Of a stretch of 64,000 bases of DNA, positions 1 to 11,251 are shown in pieces. The notes beneath the pieces are model-generated. The model searched no databases. It was not told where the DNA came from and was given only the letters and a program-made list of their open reading frames with translations. How positions within the stretch are numbered: position 1 is the stretch's first letter; every line of letters starts with the position of its first letter. Origin of the DNA: Amoebophrya sp. A120. Its lineage: Eukaryota > Sar > Dinophyceae > Syndiniales > Amoebophryaceae. A program made the translations under genes and the position numbers. The DNA is taken from the NCBI GenBank assembly GCA_905178155.1, contig CAJINV010000015.1, positions 1,666,538 through 1,730,537 on the forward strand, read 5' to 3'.

Positions 1-149
1 TGGCTTTACAAAAGTATTCTTGGCAGATTTTTTTTTCTTGTTTCCATCAAGTTCTATCTAAATCTAACTTCTTGGTTCTATTTCCTTTTCGTTTTCAGCA
101 TGAGAAATTCACTTTGTTTTGCAAGAATGGCATGACAAATCAAACCACA

Positions 150-962
150 GACATCCACAAGATCCACCACGAGTTCACCGCCCCGAACGCTTTCGCCGCG
201 ATCTACTGCCACCCGATAGAACTTACGCAGTGCAAAAGTATCGTACTCGTACTGAAACTGATTGCGTTTGTGCATTACAGATCTTTTTCTCAATGCAAAT
301 CCGCATTACAAATTCAATCTGTAATGCTAAGTCAATTTGTAATGCAATTTATACTTATTAGTACGATGCTTTTGCAATGCATAGAACTCATCGTCTCCGA
401 CTTCATCCCCCTTGGGGTGGGCCCGCTGCTTCTCAACTCTCACGTCTACGTCTTCCTCTGTTGGGCGTTGTTCGCCGTGCTCGGAACGCAGACCCACCAC
501 AGCGGGTTCAAGTGGCCGTGGGCGAAAGGGTGGGACCATCAGCCCGAGTTTCATGATCTACACCATGCGAAATTTAACGGAAACTACGGGAACATCGGGT
601 TTTTGGACTGGCTGCACGGAACTACACTGCACTTGCCAGTAATACCGAAGACGGTGAAGGAGCCGGTAGACAATGCAGCTACGGGTTCTACATCTACTCC
701 GGATGCAAGTACAATAGAAGGTGCTGCAGCTTCTATATCATCATCACCAACAGCGACAACAGGTCCTTCAACAACAGCCGCAAACACCGCGGAAGCTGCT
801 GCAACATCAGCGAGAAGTAGAATAAAGCTCACAGAAATGACGATGAAGGATAGGAGTGGGGCAATGACCACGACGTCAGGCGCCGGGAGTAGAAGTTCGA
901 GCATCAGCACAACCACGCCGGAAGATGGGATTAAAAGTTCAGCGACGGCTGCGGTGAAGTAG
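150..962 (+). CDS. Sterol desaturase / fatty acid hydroxylase family protein, 3' part
   Basis: This is the C-terminal part of a di-iron membrane oxygenase of the fatty acid hydroxylase superfamily (C4-methylsterol oxidase / sterol desaturase type), which acts in the ER membrane. The exon from about 150 encodes HKIHHEF followed by CHPIEL. After a family A introner (224-383), the frame resumes as IELIVSDFIP with the membrane stretch YVFLCWALFAVLG, then THHSG and HDLHHAKFNGNYG..LDWLHGT. These are the second and third histidine clusters of the family, with all ligands visible. The last ~100 residues are a Ser/Thr/Ala-rich tail with no family match. The first cluster and N-terminus lie upstream of the window. 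Exon start at 150 (after ..cacag) is inferred. The exact substrate cannot be told from the sequence. Confidence 0.88.
   Translation, partial: DIHKIHHEFTAPNAFAAIYCHPIELTQCKSIVLVLKLIAFVHYRSFSQCKSALQIQSVMLSQFVMQFILISTMLLQCIELIVSDFIPLGVGPLLLNSHVYVFLCWALFAVLGTQTHHSGFKWPWAKGWDHQPEFHDLHHAKFNGNYGNIGFLDWLHGTTLHLPVIPKTVKEPVDNAATGSTSTPDASTIEGAAASISSSPTATTGPSTTAANTAEAAATSARSRIKLTEMTMKDRSGAMTTTSGAGSRSSSISTTTPEDGIKSSATAAVK
224..383 (+). mobile_element. Family A introner in the hydroxylase gene
   Basis: 160 bp between direct repeats gaact (219-223, 384-388; the match extends to atagaact). Inverted ends gcaaaagtatcgtactcgta / tagtacgatgcttttgca. Removal joins HPIE-L to IVSDF in frame. The left end reads TACG rather than the usual TATC. 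Confidence 0.88.
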
Positions 963-1549
963 GAATTTCGAAAGTTGGCGGGGAGAAGTTTGCGCCGGAT
1001 TAGTTGTTGGAGATCGATGCGGAACGACCGAAGGAGCATACGGAGCAGAAGAAGGTAGCGAGACCGCTTTGTCGCCGCCTATAATCTGCAGCTTTTTTTA
1101 CTTCGACTACTCGCGGCGCCGCTTTCGAAAGGGATTTTGTGTGCAGGAACCATTGATTCTTATTTGAGGTCTGAAGGCGAAAAAGGTTTGTTGATCTTCT
1201 TGTTACGAAGATGCGACTAGGATTAAAACCTGCCTCTGTTCAGCGACCTTTCAAGAAAAAACCGGAAAAGCATGTGCTTTTGAATTTGAACGCGAAGCGC
1301 ATTTTACTGAGTACGCCCGTAAGGAGTGCGTACTTGTTTATCTCGTAAAGATTTTCGTCTGTCCTAACGGCGACAAAAGAACAACTGAACATGATCGAGA
1401 AGTGTCTTCAATTGTTGTTGTGGAGCTGTTTTTACAATGAGCTGCCGCAGTTTTTTGAGTGTATTGCCGTGTTCGCTTGCCATCGTTCCAGATGGACACT
1501 GTTAGTGAGGCGAGATGATAACTGGGAGAGCGACGCTGTTAGTGGCGGC
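963..1549. other. Spacer after the hydroxylase gene
   Basis: No coding signal, introner or repeat is evident here; it presumably holds the 3' UTR of the upstream gene. Confidence 0.5.
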
Positions 1550-2590
1550 GGAGTTGCTTCGGCCAGCCTCCTGCTTGCAGGAAGCACCGCGGTGCGCGCC
1601 GTCGTGGTCACTGCCGCGCGCTGGCGCCGTGCCCTAGCAGCTGCGCCGCTTTTCGAGGCGTAAGCGGGGCCCCGGCCCGCCTTTTCGGGCCCTCGCGGCC
1701 CATCGATCCGCCGAGGGACAGCGCCGCGGCGCGCGTTGCCCTTTCCTGGCTCGCTTGGGGCCCGCATTGGGTCGATGGCTTGCCTGTGAAAGCGGCGCAG
1801 CCCCTGCTGGGGACAACCTGCGCCAACCCCGCCCCGCTCCTTAAAGTGTTGAAGGAAGCACGCCGCCGCGCGTTGCTTGGTTGTGGGGCCGGGCGGGGCC
1901 TTCGGTCTTTCTGGGCCGACGAAATTGCGCCCCTGCCCATCGGGGGCGGCGGCGGGTTTCTAAATATCCCCCCCAAGCTGGGGGGGGGGTATCGGATGGC
2001 GCGAGGCTGATGCGCTGGCGAGCCGGCGCGCCAGCCGCGCGACCTTAGCCGGCCGCGGAAGAGGGGTGGGCCAGTTCGGCGGGAACAAGAGGGAAGAACT
2101 ACCGACCTAAAAGTGGCGAGCTTCCTGCGCGCCCGCGCCTTCGCCGGCGGCAAGCGGCGCGCCCGCCGGCAGTGACGGAGGGAAATGCCCCAAGGGTGGG
2201 CCCTGACTGTCGCCCCCCCGCTTGCATCGGGTTGCCCGCTATAGGCCCCCGCTTCATTCGGCCGGCCAGGTGGGCCGTTTCTTTGCTTCTTTGTTAGTTT
2301 GCAGATAGAAAGCGCCACCCGGGTGGCGCCGACCCCGATGGGCCTCTCGGCGGGGGGCCCGCCTATCTGTCTCGCGTCAGGTTCATTGGCAGCGCGGGGG
2401 ACCTCCGCGGGTTAGCGGCGCAGGCGTCCGCATTTGCCGCAGCCCGGGCGCTAAGGGGCCTCGTCGGGTGAGATGACGCACGCAGGGCGACGTCTGTCGG
2501 TGGGGAAGGCGCCCGCCCGCGGCGCCTCCCTCTATTTTTCGGAAGTTAGTCTGTCAGCCCCAGCGCCTGCCCGCGGGCGGTCAAGAAAGT
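1550..2590. other. GC-rich island 1
   Basis: About 1 kb of sharply GC-richer sequence with runs of G and C (for example around 1970-1990) in an otherwise mixed spacer. Several open frames cross it on both strands, but they are low-complexity Arg/Pro/Ala/Gly translations typical of GC-rich noncoding DNA. No protein family is recognisable. Similar-looking islands occur at 34380-35246 and 61386-61870. Confidence 0.5.
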
Positions 2591-3520
2591 AGATGACTAG
2601 AAGCGGATATGAAGACCGGCGATGCGCTCGCATTGATGTGAGGGGGGAGTGTTGTGATCCTGCTGTGGAGCAGTTCTTTGCCAGACAGCATGTGCACCCA
2701 AATGCAAATCCTCGCACTGCAATGCTTCTTGTTCTTCCAAAACGGCGCATGGCGAGGCCGAGTTATCTACATCTTACATGCAGCTTGCATGTCGATATCG
2801 ATCTGCGTTAACCCTAGTGAGTGATATGTGAGTATGAGAGCTCCCCACCTGGAAAAATTGACTTGCAAAAGGCGAGAAAGATATTGTGCAGAGAGATGCG
2901 TTGATCGTTATATTAGCTTTCAGGTGCGAGTGCGACGATATCAGTGTGAAGTTGGCAGAGGGGGCTTCATAATCTCGAACGTAGAAAAAATCAAAAACGA
3001 GAAGGACAAGGCACGTTTTGTTGACATGCCGAGAAAGAGAGAGCATGATGTAAGTATACCATAGATTGATGGTCAATTATTCAATGTAAATGTGTGTGTC
3101 GACACGACGGCCAGGACTAGCGATCAGAGCCGGGCCTTCTAAGGAAGCCAAGTCCTTTCGTCTCCCCCATGATTACTTAGCCTTAGACGCGATCTATCGC
3201 TGCCATTCTTTGTTTTGTGAGTATGGATCCTGGCACAGACACTCCATCCTAAAATTTACTAGGAACAAGCGTCCAACCGCGGTTCCTCCTTGAGCGAACA
3301 ATCTCTAGACGTGGCCGGGTACAGAATTTTTCCCAAATTATGAACGAAAATGACGGGCCCTGGTGGGAAACTAGCCTGGGATCGTGGACGGTGAGGCCGA
3401 TCATAGACCTGACTACCTGAAGCTGAACTGCAAGCAGGTTTCAATCAATAAACCGAACAGGACGAGTCGCTGCCGTTGCGAGAATAGAAACAAGTACCGC
3501 TGCTAGCAGCGTTGTGTGAT
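2591..3520. other. Spacer upstream of the PDZ-like gene
   Basis: Nothing recognisable beyond short chance ORFs. It would contain the promoter and 5' UTR of the next gene, but no motif can be named. Confidence 0.4.
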
Positions 3521-3562
3521 AGATTGGACAGCGAAAGCAACAGATTGGACAGCGAAAGCAAC
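3521..3562 (+). repeat. 21-bp tandem duplication
   Basis: Two perfect copies of a 21-bp unit beginning agattggacagcgaaagcaa (3521-3541 and 3542-3562), just upstream of the first ATG of the next gene. Confidence 0.9.
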
Positions 3563-3685
3563 GCGCTTATAGGACGACGAGAGCATCTGCATCTACGACA
3601 GGAGAAGGAGCAGCTTCCTTTCAACTTCTCCGCTTCTAGTAGCAGTAACCTGGCACCGTCACCGAGAGGAGCAACTTCGTTCAAA

Positions 3686-6167
3686 ATGCAGCAGATCGTG
3701 AGCAGGTACTTGGACTACTATGATCGCCACAAGTCGATCTACCAGGATATGGGATTCTCAAGCGTTACATTCTCAACTGTTACATGGATCCGTCATGCAA
3801 AACTACCTTAAGCCGCCAGATGCTCAAGCTGCTTCGCATGACAAATCTGCGAGGGGCTAGACAGCGCCTAAATCTGTGCGGAACTTGTAATGCAAAAGGC
3901 GCAAACTTCGCCCTTTCACTTTTGCCGTTCTTGCATTACAAGTTCATGTAACAGCTGAGAATGTAACGTCTGAGAACGCCATACAGGAGTCCTGGGCCTA
4001 TGACTTGGGTCCGCTTAATATCCTGAGTAAAAACGTACCCACACCAGAGTTGTAATGCAAATCTGCATGCTGAAAATGTTTCTCATGCGGAGCTCCATGA
4101 GAAGCATTTTCTGGTCGTGTTTTGCAATTTGTCATGCTCCAATCAGCATGGTATGCTAGATCTGTGATGCTGCTGAGCTAGCTCAAACAGCACTACACTA
4201 CGAATCCAGATTTGTCATGCAAAACAGCCAAAACTTGTGGATTTGTCTAGCCGATTCCCCATCTTGACTCTGGTGTGGGTACGTTTTTACTCAGGATACT
4301 TAACCGCATGGCGCCGACCCATGCGCCGCCAGCGCCCGGTTCGTCGGAACGGGAGCCGTTGGCACCGACGGTGCGCTTCGAAATGTCCAGTTTCGCGAGG
4401 GAGGAGAAAGAGGCAGGGAAGGTATGATAGAAGGATTCAGGATGCAGCTGTCGCGGTTTTTGTCATGCGGAATGGGAATGGGAATCAATGGCAAGTGTGT
4501 TTTCTCATGCATGAGAATCGATGCTAGTTGATGTTGAACTTGAAAATCCAAATACATCTCTCGAAATTTTTTTCTCAAAACAGACCGGCACCATTGTCGG
4601 TTTCCTCCACGGCGGTCGGCCCACCGGTGCGGTCGTCCCCCCGCAGGTCGAGTTTCTCCACCAGCGCATGCTGAAAGGCGACGACCGGCCGGCGTCAAAG
4701 CACGACCAACAGAGAACCGTGAAGCAGCACGAAGTGCTCCACCCGTCCCTGCGGGTGTTATCGCAGCATCTGGACGAGAAACGCATGCTGAACAAGTCCC
4801 ACGAATTGACGTCCAAGTTGAAATCGACGGAGCTATCCTGTGCAAAAGTATCGTACTCGTAGTCATTGCAAATATGCATGACAAATATTTTTCCCAGGGC
4901 AAAACAGCATTACAAATTCCATTTTCCTTCTTGCCAAAATTTGTCATGCAATTTATACTAGGGCGATACTTTTGCAATGCATAGGAGCACAGCATCAGCG
5001 ATCTGGAGAAGAGGAACATGGCGGTGCGGAACTTAACGGAAGCGATGCACAGTCGCTGGGAGGATTACGCCGAGGACGGGATCAACGAGATCTTCGGGAA
5101 GGCTATCAATTGGAAATATGTCTGGGTCTGGGAGATTGCGAAGCTTGTCATGCTAGTCTGGCATGCCTCTGGACTCTGTGTTGCGTGGCCGCAAAGAGCT
5201 CCTGTGGCCTGCCGTGCAAAATAAACGCAGTTTCTCATGCGGAGTAGGCAATTCAGAACCACGAAAAAAGTTGTCATGCTTGGCAGCGCATTACAGCGTG
5301 CTCGCTATTCCCTTCCTTGCATCACAAGTTTCCAGACTACCCAGACATATTTGCAATGCATAAAAGCGCGACTGCGGGCGAAGATCGATTTGCAGGAGGC
5401 GGAAGCGAAGGCGTTGAACCCGGACATGGAAATGCACCGGGACCCGGAGACGGGGGAGAAAATTCCGGTGGTCTTGGACATGTTGGCGGTGCCAGCGGCG
5501 AAAGTCGGGTACAGAATTTGTAAGGTGATTCGCATGACGAACGAATGGATCGATGCAAATGCACAGCACATTACAAGCTACGTAGATTTTTGTAAGTTCC
5601 TCGACGCGAGGCAAAAAGATCAAAAGCTAAGCATTATCAATCTAAAACAGTTTCGGCGTCCACGGGTTAAAATCCATTTGCCAAGAAGACCCGGACGACC
5701 AGGAGCTGCCCATCTACCCCCGCTACAGCCACCTCTTCTTCAAAGAATGTGATTTGGTGTTCGATTTCGAAGAGACCTACCCGGTGGTCCGCGACGTGAT
5801 GATGCGTCAGACCGGCACCCGCCCCGCGATAGAACGCGGTCACCGGTTGATGAAGGTGAATCACATCAAGGTGAACACCCTGGACTACCCGGAGATTGTC
5901 GCGGAACTGACAAAGCGCCCCCTCATGCTGGAGTTCGAAGCCCGGCCGGCGGAACGGGCAGCCTGCGAGATTTCCATCCGAAATCAGGAAAACGCGTACG
6001 TCGGCGGGCCGGAAAAGCTGTTCGCGCAGCGAATGCCACCGCGGATCGGCGGCTTTAAATCCGACTTCATTCGGGACGTGCGGATCCCGCAGCACAAGAA
6101 GTGGAACGAAAGACACGCGTACCAGGTGCTGCGACAAAAAGCGAAGAAAGTGCTCGGGGAAAGCTAG
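3686..6167 (+). CDS. Unknown protein with PDZ-like C-terminal segment
   Basis: Multi-exon gene starting at the first ATG of the frame (MQQIVSRYLDYYDRHKSIYQ). Exons join in frame through introners B (3748-3983), C (4019-4298), A (4834-4983) and D (5104-5362), and through a GT-AG intron at 4422-4583. A further intron lies near 5521-5650; the open frames fit TA..AG ends better than GT..AG, so its borders are uncertain. The middle is charged and helical (EFLHQRMLKGDDRP, HLDEKRMLNKSHELTSKLK). The C-terminal part (from ~5750) has a PDZ-like pattern GHRLMKVNHIKVNTLDYPEI followed by RPLMLEFEA. I do not recognise the whole protein; a cytoplasmic scaffold role would be a guess from the PDZ-like fold only. 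Confidence 0.75.
3748..3983 (+). mobile_element. Family B introner
   Basis: 236 bp, repeats cagga (3743-3747, 3984-3988). Ends tatgggattctcaagcg / gtctgagaacgccata, with a second inverted block gttacat..atgtaac. Removal joins KSIYQ to ESWAYDLGP. Confidence 0.9.
4019..4298 (+). mobile_element. Family C introner
   Basis: 280 bp, repeats cttaa (4014-4018, 4299-4303). Near-perfect ends tatcctgagtaaaaacgtac / gtacgtttttactcaggata. Removal joins DLGPL to NRMAPTH. Confidence 0.93.
4834..4983 (+). mobile_element. Family A introner
   Basis: 150 bp, repeats ggagc (4829-4833, 4984-4988). Removal joins LKSTE to HSISDLEKRN. A clean type copy of the family. Confidence 0.94.
5104..5362 (+). mobile_element. 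Family D introner
   Basis: 259 bp, imperfect repeats aaggc/aaagc (5099-5103, 5363-5367). Ends carry tatgtctgggtctggga / ttccagactacccagacata. Removal joins IFGKA to RLRAKIDL. Confidence 0.88.
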
Positions 6168-6812
6168 ACGGGAGGGAGTTTTGAGAACAATATGCCGATG
6201 TGGCTCGTCTACCGCGGTGTCGCCACGTTGGTCGGAGCAGGATTTTGCTTTCTCGAAAAAGCAAGCGCGACACGACCCTTCTGTACAATCAATCTTTCCA
6301 AATCGACAAATCGGGACTTCTAAATGTACGATGGAGCCCCGAGCCCGTCTTCACCAGCCGCAAATGCACCTTTCACAACCCAGCAATAATACGTGCGACC
6401 ACGCTGCTCGCCGAGTGGTCTTTGTAGAATTTAAAACCTCCTGTGACATGTACGAGCGTTATTTGAGATGCAGCTTTGTAAATTTAAATGAAGCAACGAG
6501 GTAATACATGAGGACTCCCTACAAGTGACGGCTGTAGAAGCAGCCGGTTTTGCCTTTCCGTTCTAGGTCTGTTCTGTGTTTACCGGAATTTTGCTCGGTC
6601 GTGGTTCATTACTCGATTTTACTCCTGTTCTATGTTCATGTTCGGTCTTGCTTGTGCAGAGACAAAGATCGCACGTAAGTTGTTCTTTCAGGTCGGTATG
6701 TTGGCGTCGTCTGGAATTGATCTTGAGACTTGTTAAATCGATCCAAATGCCTTCATTTCCAACCTCTTTTCTAGACGGGAAGTGAAAGTTTTAAATCTAG
6801 TACACCGTCACC
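6168..6812. other. Spacer before the coiled-coil gene
   Basis: No gene, introner or obvious repeat; 3' UTR plus promoter region of the flanking genes. Confidence 0.4.
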
Positions 6813-9777
6813 ATGCGTCGCCTCCGTACGCGAGGCTGTGCGTTGCGCACAACCGGCGCGTTTGCCTTAGCCACAACCGCCCAGTCTTCCCAAGTTTCCC
6901 CCGTCGAGAAGGTGATTGAACTTCTTTCCAAGATGAAGGCCACCGGGATAAAGGAGAAAAACGCGGAACAAATCGAAGCTTCCACCTTCGCGCAGCACTG
7001 CACAGACAGCATTGAAAACTTAACCGAGGAAGTCGCTGAAACGAAGGAGAAGATCGAGGAACAGGAAGCGATTATCGCGAAGTCGCAGGCGACGATGGAC
7101 GAGCTGTCCGATGACATCGCTACATTAGAAGAAGAAATCGCGAACGACAAAGCGGACGCCAGTGCCGCAAGGGAAATCCGGGAATTGGAAAAAGCGGACT
7201 TCCAAAAAGCGAATTTAGACTACTCCGAGTCTTTAGACGCTTTGTCCCGGGCGATCGAACTGTTGAAGTCGAAATCAGTGACCAAAGCCGCCGCAGAAAC
7301 GTTTTTTGTGCAACTGAAGAAAGCGGATAGTAGTTCCTCCAGATCGTTACTCGCGGTGACAGAACAAGTTACTAGCTTCTTGCAGCAACAATCTAAAGCA
7401 GTCGCTCCGCCACAGGGGAAGGATTACGGTTACCAGTCGGCCATGGGCGGTGTGATCGATATGTTGGTGGAGTTGCAAGAGAAGTTCGACAAGGAGAGAC
7501 AGGAGTTGGTCAAAGAGGAGACGGAAGCGGCACACGCGTACGAAATTCTAGCGGAAGAGAAAGCAACGTCAAATAAGAACGACAAGGCCACGATTGACAG
7601 GAAGGCGGCGGCGAAGGGTACAGAAGTAGAGACGTTTTCGATTTTTGTCCGACAGTCAAATTTAGATTTGGAAGCAGTGTCAGATTCAATCTTGGAAGAT
7701 GCTATGGTCCTATGTATCATGCACACTGACATCTAGCCGCATGCTTGTCCGGAAATCTAAATCCTAAAACTGAAACTGATCCCAGGCAAGGCCGGCGCGA
7801 AGAAGGGTGAGGCTGAGGGAGCAAAGGGTGAATTAGTCAACGATCTCGAGGACACTAAGACCACGCTCAAAGACACGAAGGCCGACTGCAAGCTCAACAA
7901 CGCTCTGTACGCCAAGCAGGACGCGCTCCGCGCCGACGAGATCGACGCTTTAAGTCAGGCGATTGACATCATGGCCTCTGCCACGGTCTCTGACGCCGAG
8001 AAGAAGCACGTTGGGCTGAACCAAGTTGCTACCAGCTTCTTGCAGTTCAATGGAGGTAAAAATCTGATATATAACCTTAACATTTTCCTGGTCGTATGAG
8101 TCAGTGTGAGCATGCATTTAGATTCAGATTCAGTTGTTCCGAGGTAGATTAGTCCACTCCGCCATCAATTTTCCAAAGAAGCGGTGTTTGCATGAACGTC
8201 AAAAGCAAATTTAAATCAAAATCCCCTTCCAGCCAACGACTCGACGCAGCAACAGCTCCGTGACCAACTCGTCCAGATCTTGTCCAAGACCACCAACAAC
8301 CACAAGTTGTCCCAGACGCTGAAGCTCCTCACCGTGAAAATTGAGGCGGGATCTCCGTTCAAAAAGGTGTTGAAGATGATTTTCGACATGATCAGCAAGC
8401 TGCAGAAGCAGGCGACGGAAGAGGCAGAGGCGCACGGCTGGTGCCAGGGGAAACTATCCTCCTCGAAGTTAGAAGTGGAAGATAAGACCGACCAGGTTGC
8501 GGATTTGACGAATCAGAAGGAGGCTTTGGACGCAAAAGTCGGGAAACTGACGGAAGAAATCGCGAAATTGACCGAGGAGATCAAGTTCTTAACCCAGGAC
8601 CGCGCGACTGCCACTTCCACTCGTGCGAAGCAGAAAGAGGAAAACGAGTTGAAGATCAAGGAGTCTAGCGAGGGTGAGGCGGCCGTTGCGAACGCGATTT
8701 CGATTTTGAAGGAGTTCTACGAGGGCGGAGCGACGTCCGCGGCGGAAGATGAAGGGAAGGAGACTGCCACGGAGGTTTACGGGGGACAGCAAGGTATAGT
8801 GTTGTACTTGTAATGGGTTTTTCTTTTTTCAGTATGAAAAAATGAGAATGACACGATTTAGGTTTGCAGTTGTTGAGTTTGTCATGCCGGTTTCCGTACT
8901 TACGCAAAGATTTGTGTTTCGGATCTCCATGGGCAAAATCGAAAAACTCTAAATACGACTACAGCCGAAGCCGGCGGTGTGATGGACATCATGTCTGTGA
9001 TCGAGCAGGACTTTATCCCACGAAAAAGACCTCTCCCCATCTACTTTTTCATGCAGAACAAGGAGCGTACGCGTAGAAATAGGGATAGCTGCTGGTGTAG
9101 TTTGTCATGCAAAACATGGATGAGGAGGTGTTGCTTTTTTTCTGTGGATTCATTTCGCCCGCGTCGTCGCGGAGACCACTGAAGCCGAGTCGCAGCAGGC
9201 TGCGGATTACAAAAAGCTCATGAACAGCTCCGAGGTTACGGTCGAGGTGAAAAAAACCGAAAAAGCGCACAACAGCAAACTCCTCGGGCAGGCCAAGAAG
9301 GACAACGAGGCCGTCTCCGGTATCCTGAGCAAGAACGTCCCCACCACATAGTCATCAAGTTGGTAAATCTACAACACAAGTCTCCGAGTTTTGAGAATTA
9401 TGCATGACAAGTGTCCATCTGTAAGAGGGTAGCGCTGCTTAGGAAGGACAGCAGCATCACAAAGACGCCTGCTTATCCTGTTTACAGCATTACAAATCCC
9501 AGAACACGACTTCAAATTCTTCTCTTGCGGATGGGTATTACAGATTTTTCTGCAGATGCAAATGTGCATGACAACTATGGCGGGGGCGTTTTTAAATAGG
9601 ATATCCGGCCAGTTGGGCGAGATGAAGGAGATTCTGACAGCCGCACAGGAACAGTACGACGGGTTCGTGAAGCAGTGCGACACAGGGTTGACGTTTGAAG
9701 AGCGGATGGAAGCGCGGAAGGCGGAGATTCAAAGTTTGAAGGAGGCGTTGACGGTGTTGGAGAACTCCGGGGTGTAG
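6813..9777 (+). CDS. Long coiled-coil protein, possibly secretory (extrusome-matrix-like)
   Basis: Starts ATG 6813 (MRRLRTRGCALRTTGAFALA), a basic then mildly hydrophobic N-terminus that could be a signal sequence. It continues SQVSPVEKVIELLSKMKATG. Nearly everything after is heptad-rich coiled coil (NLTEEVAETKEKIEEQEAII; LTEEIAKLTEEIKFLTQ; RKAEIQSLKEALTVLENSG). The organisation repeats: VTSFLQQ near residue 190 and again VATSFLQF near 8040. Introns: ~7641-7782, 8059-8231 (GT-AG, ..ttccag), 8793-8965, ~9012-9168, and family C introner 9321-9603. Long secreted coiled-coil proteins with K.IELL.KL..-type starts are common in dinoflagellates and recall trichocyst matrix proteins of ciliates. That function is inference only. 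Confidence 0.75.
9321..9603 (+). mobile_element. Family C introner
   Basis: 283 bp, repeats tccgg (9316-9320, 9604-9608). Ends tatcctgagcaagaacgtcc / ggcgtttttaaataggata, more diverged than other C copies. Removal joins NEAVSG to QLGEMKEI. Confidence 0.9.
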
Positions 9778-10004
9778 GGGATATAATGATTGGAAAATAA
9801 TTAAAAATTGAAGATCAGTTATTTCTGTTTCACTAGCGGACCACATTTGTACTTTATCAGCTGGACGAAAGCACGATCTTCTTCTTTCGAAGTCACCAAC
9901 AACATTGCACCAGAAGTGCACACAACTTGTTTCCTTTTGAGTTTCAATTTTGCGCAGCACACAGTTCGATAGACCATTCCACAACCTTGCTGCAGCGCTT
10001 TTTT

Positions 10005-10161
10005 TTTGATGTTTTTTCAATGACTTTATAGCAATGACTTTACTAAACTTTTGATGTTTTTTCAATGACTTTATAGCAAATACACTCAAATACACAAGAA
10101 AACGGAACGCGTAAAAATCCTCGTTCTGTTCTTTTTGATGTTTTTTCAATGACTTTATAGC
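10005..10161 (+). repeat. Three dispersed copies of a 28-30 bp AT-rich unit
   Basis: The unit ttgatgttttttcaatgact (+ttatagc) occurs near 10005-10032, 10049-10077 and 10133-10161, separated by unrelated bases. Confidence 0.85.
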
Positions 10162-10303
10162 TTAATTTTCCGTATGTTTCTGTTTCAACTGTATGAGGTG
10201 TCTGTAGATGGGTCTTCAGTGGTGACGTTGGCTGTTGTTTGCTGCGAAATATTTTTGCGGAGTTGGTGCTTTCCCTTTCTGCATCTGCTCTACGGATGCA
10301 AGA

Positions 10304-10317
10304 TTTAGGGTTTAGGG
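10304..10317 (+). repeat. Two TTTAGGG telomere-type units
   Basis: tttagggtttaggg, the plant/dinoflagellate-type telomere unit, twice in tandem inside a spacer. Two units could arise by chance. Confidence 0.5.
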
Positions 10318-11038
10318 TGGAGGAGACGAGTTGGTCCAGAGTCCAAACCTGCTGATATTGTACAGTGCATGAACAAGAAAGACAAACAGAGGAACATATC
10401 TGATCTACATAGGAACAAGCTGGGAAGAGAGTAGAGTAGTGACTCTTGACTCTAGCACTCAGTTCCGCGATTTTGTAGACCTCCGCCCGCCTAGCACTCA
10501 GTCTTGCCTGTATTATCGGTCTTGTCTTTTTGCTTTTGGTTTTGATGTACCTACTTTATGAAACAAGAACGTCTACCATTATCCGCTATTCCCATTTGCA
10601 CCTCGGTTGACTCCCGGAAAAATTTCGGTCATTGTTGTGGTCGTGGACATTTTGACATTTCGTCCTGAAATGCAACCTTGTGTTGCTTCGTTCCAATTTC
10701 AAATTGTCGTCGCAGTGCTCCTCGTCGTATGGAGCCCGATCGGTGGTCTGTCAAACCGCAGCGCATGATATCGTACTTGTCGGTCGTGCGAACGGTATTA
10801 CGTTTCTGTACCTCCTCATTTCCTCGTCGAACTGCAAATCTTTATGAAGAAGCACGCATTTCGATTTCCACGCCAAGCAAAGACCGAGACGTGCTTCAAT
10901 CATAAAAATATCTTCACTGTGCACAGGAGAATCTTCCGCTGCCCCCAGTAGCGTGAAGGAGCTACTCAAATTGAACGTATGATCGTAACCCTTGTCGAGC
11001 TCGAACCGGTTGTACCTCCTCAGAGTAAGTTATAGAAG

Positions 11039-11236
11039 ATGACTCTCATTTTCACCTACATCTCCCCGTGTCTGTACACGACTTTCACGGTAATTCTAGC
11101 TCTCCCCCTACTCCTCTTGATCGCTCTCCTTCTCGCCATCCCGTTCACACACGTGAAAAACCGTTTTTCTGCGTTGAAAAAGGTGTCGAAGGACACGCTC
11201 AATGCGGTCCCCGGGAGAACCTATTCGTATCTTTAG
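11039..11236 (+). CDS. Small open frame with one membrane segment (65 aa), may be the 5' part of the next gene
   Basis: MTLIFTYISPCLYTTF followed by a strongly hydrophobic run (VILALPLLLLIALLLAIPF) and a basic tail. The frame ends in TAG at 11234-11236 and is then in the same frame as the 11252-12550 ORF. The two could be one membrane-anchored protein if an intron or readthrough removes the TAG. Otherwise this is an upstream ORF. Confidence 0.4.
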   Translation: MTLIFTYISPCLYTTFTVILALPLLLLIALLLAIPFTHVKNRFSALKKVSKDTLNAVPGRTYSYL

Positions 11237-11251
11237 AAGTGGACGTCGTGT

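Larger units (their letters stand above)
9778..11038. other. Spacer with repeats
   Basis: Holds the short repeats at 10005-10161 and 10304-10317. Short open frames occur around 10678-10905, but nothing in them looks like a conserved protein. Confidence 0.4.

Noticed and set aside
1608-2318. 236-aa minus-strand ORF in the GC-rich island
   Set aside because: Arg/Pro/Ala/Gly-rich translation with equally open frames on the other strand; no family features.
10678-10905. 75-aa ORF upstream of the 11252 gene
   Set aside because: Short, no conserved character, not joined to a neighbour by a credible intron.
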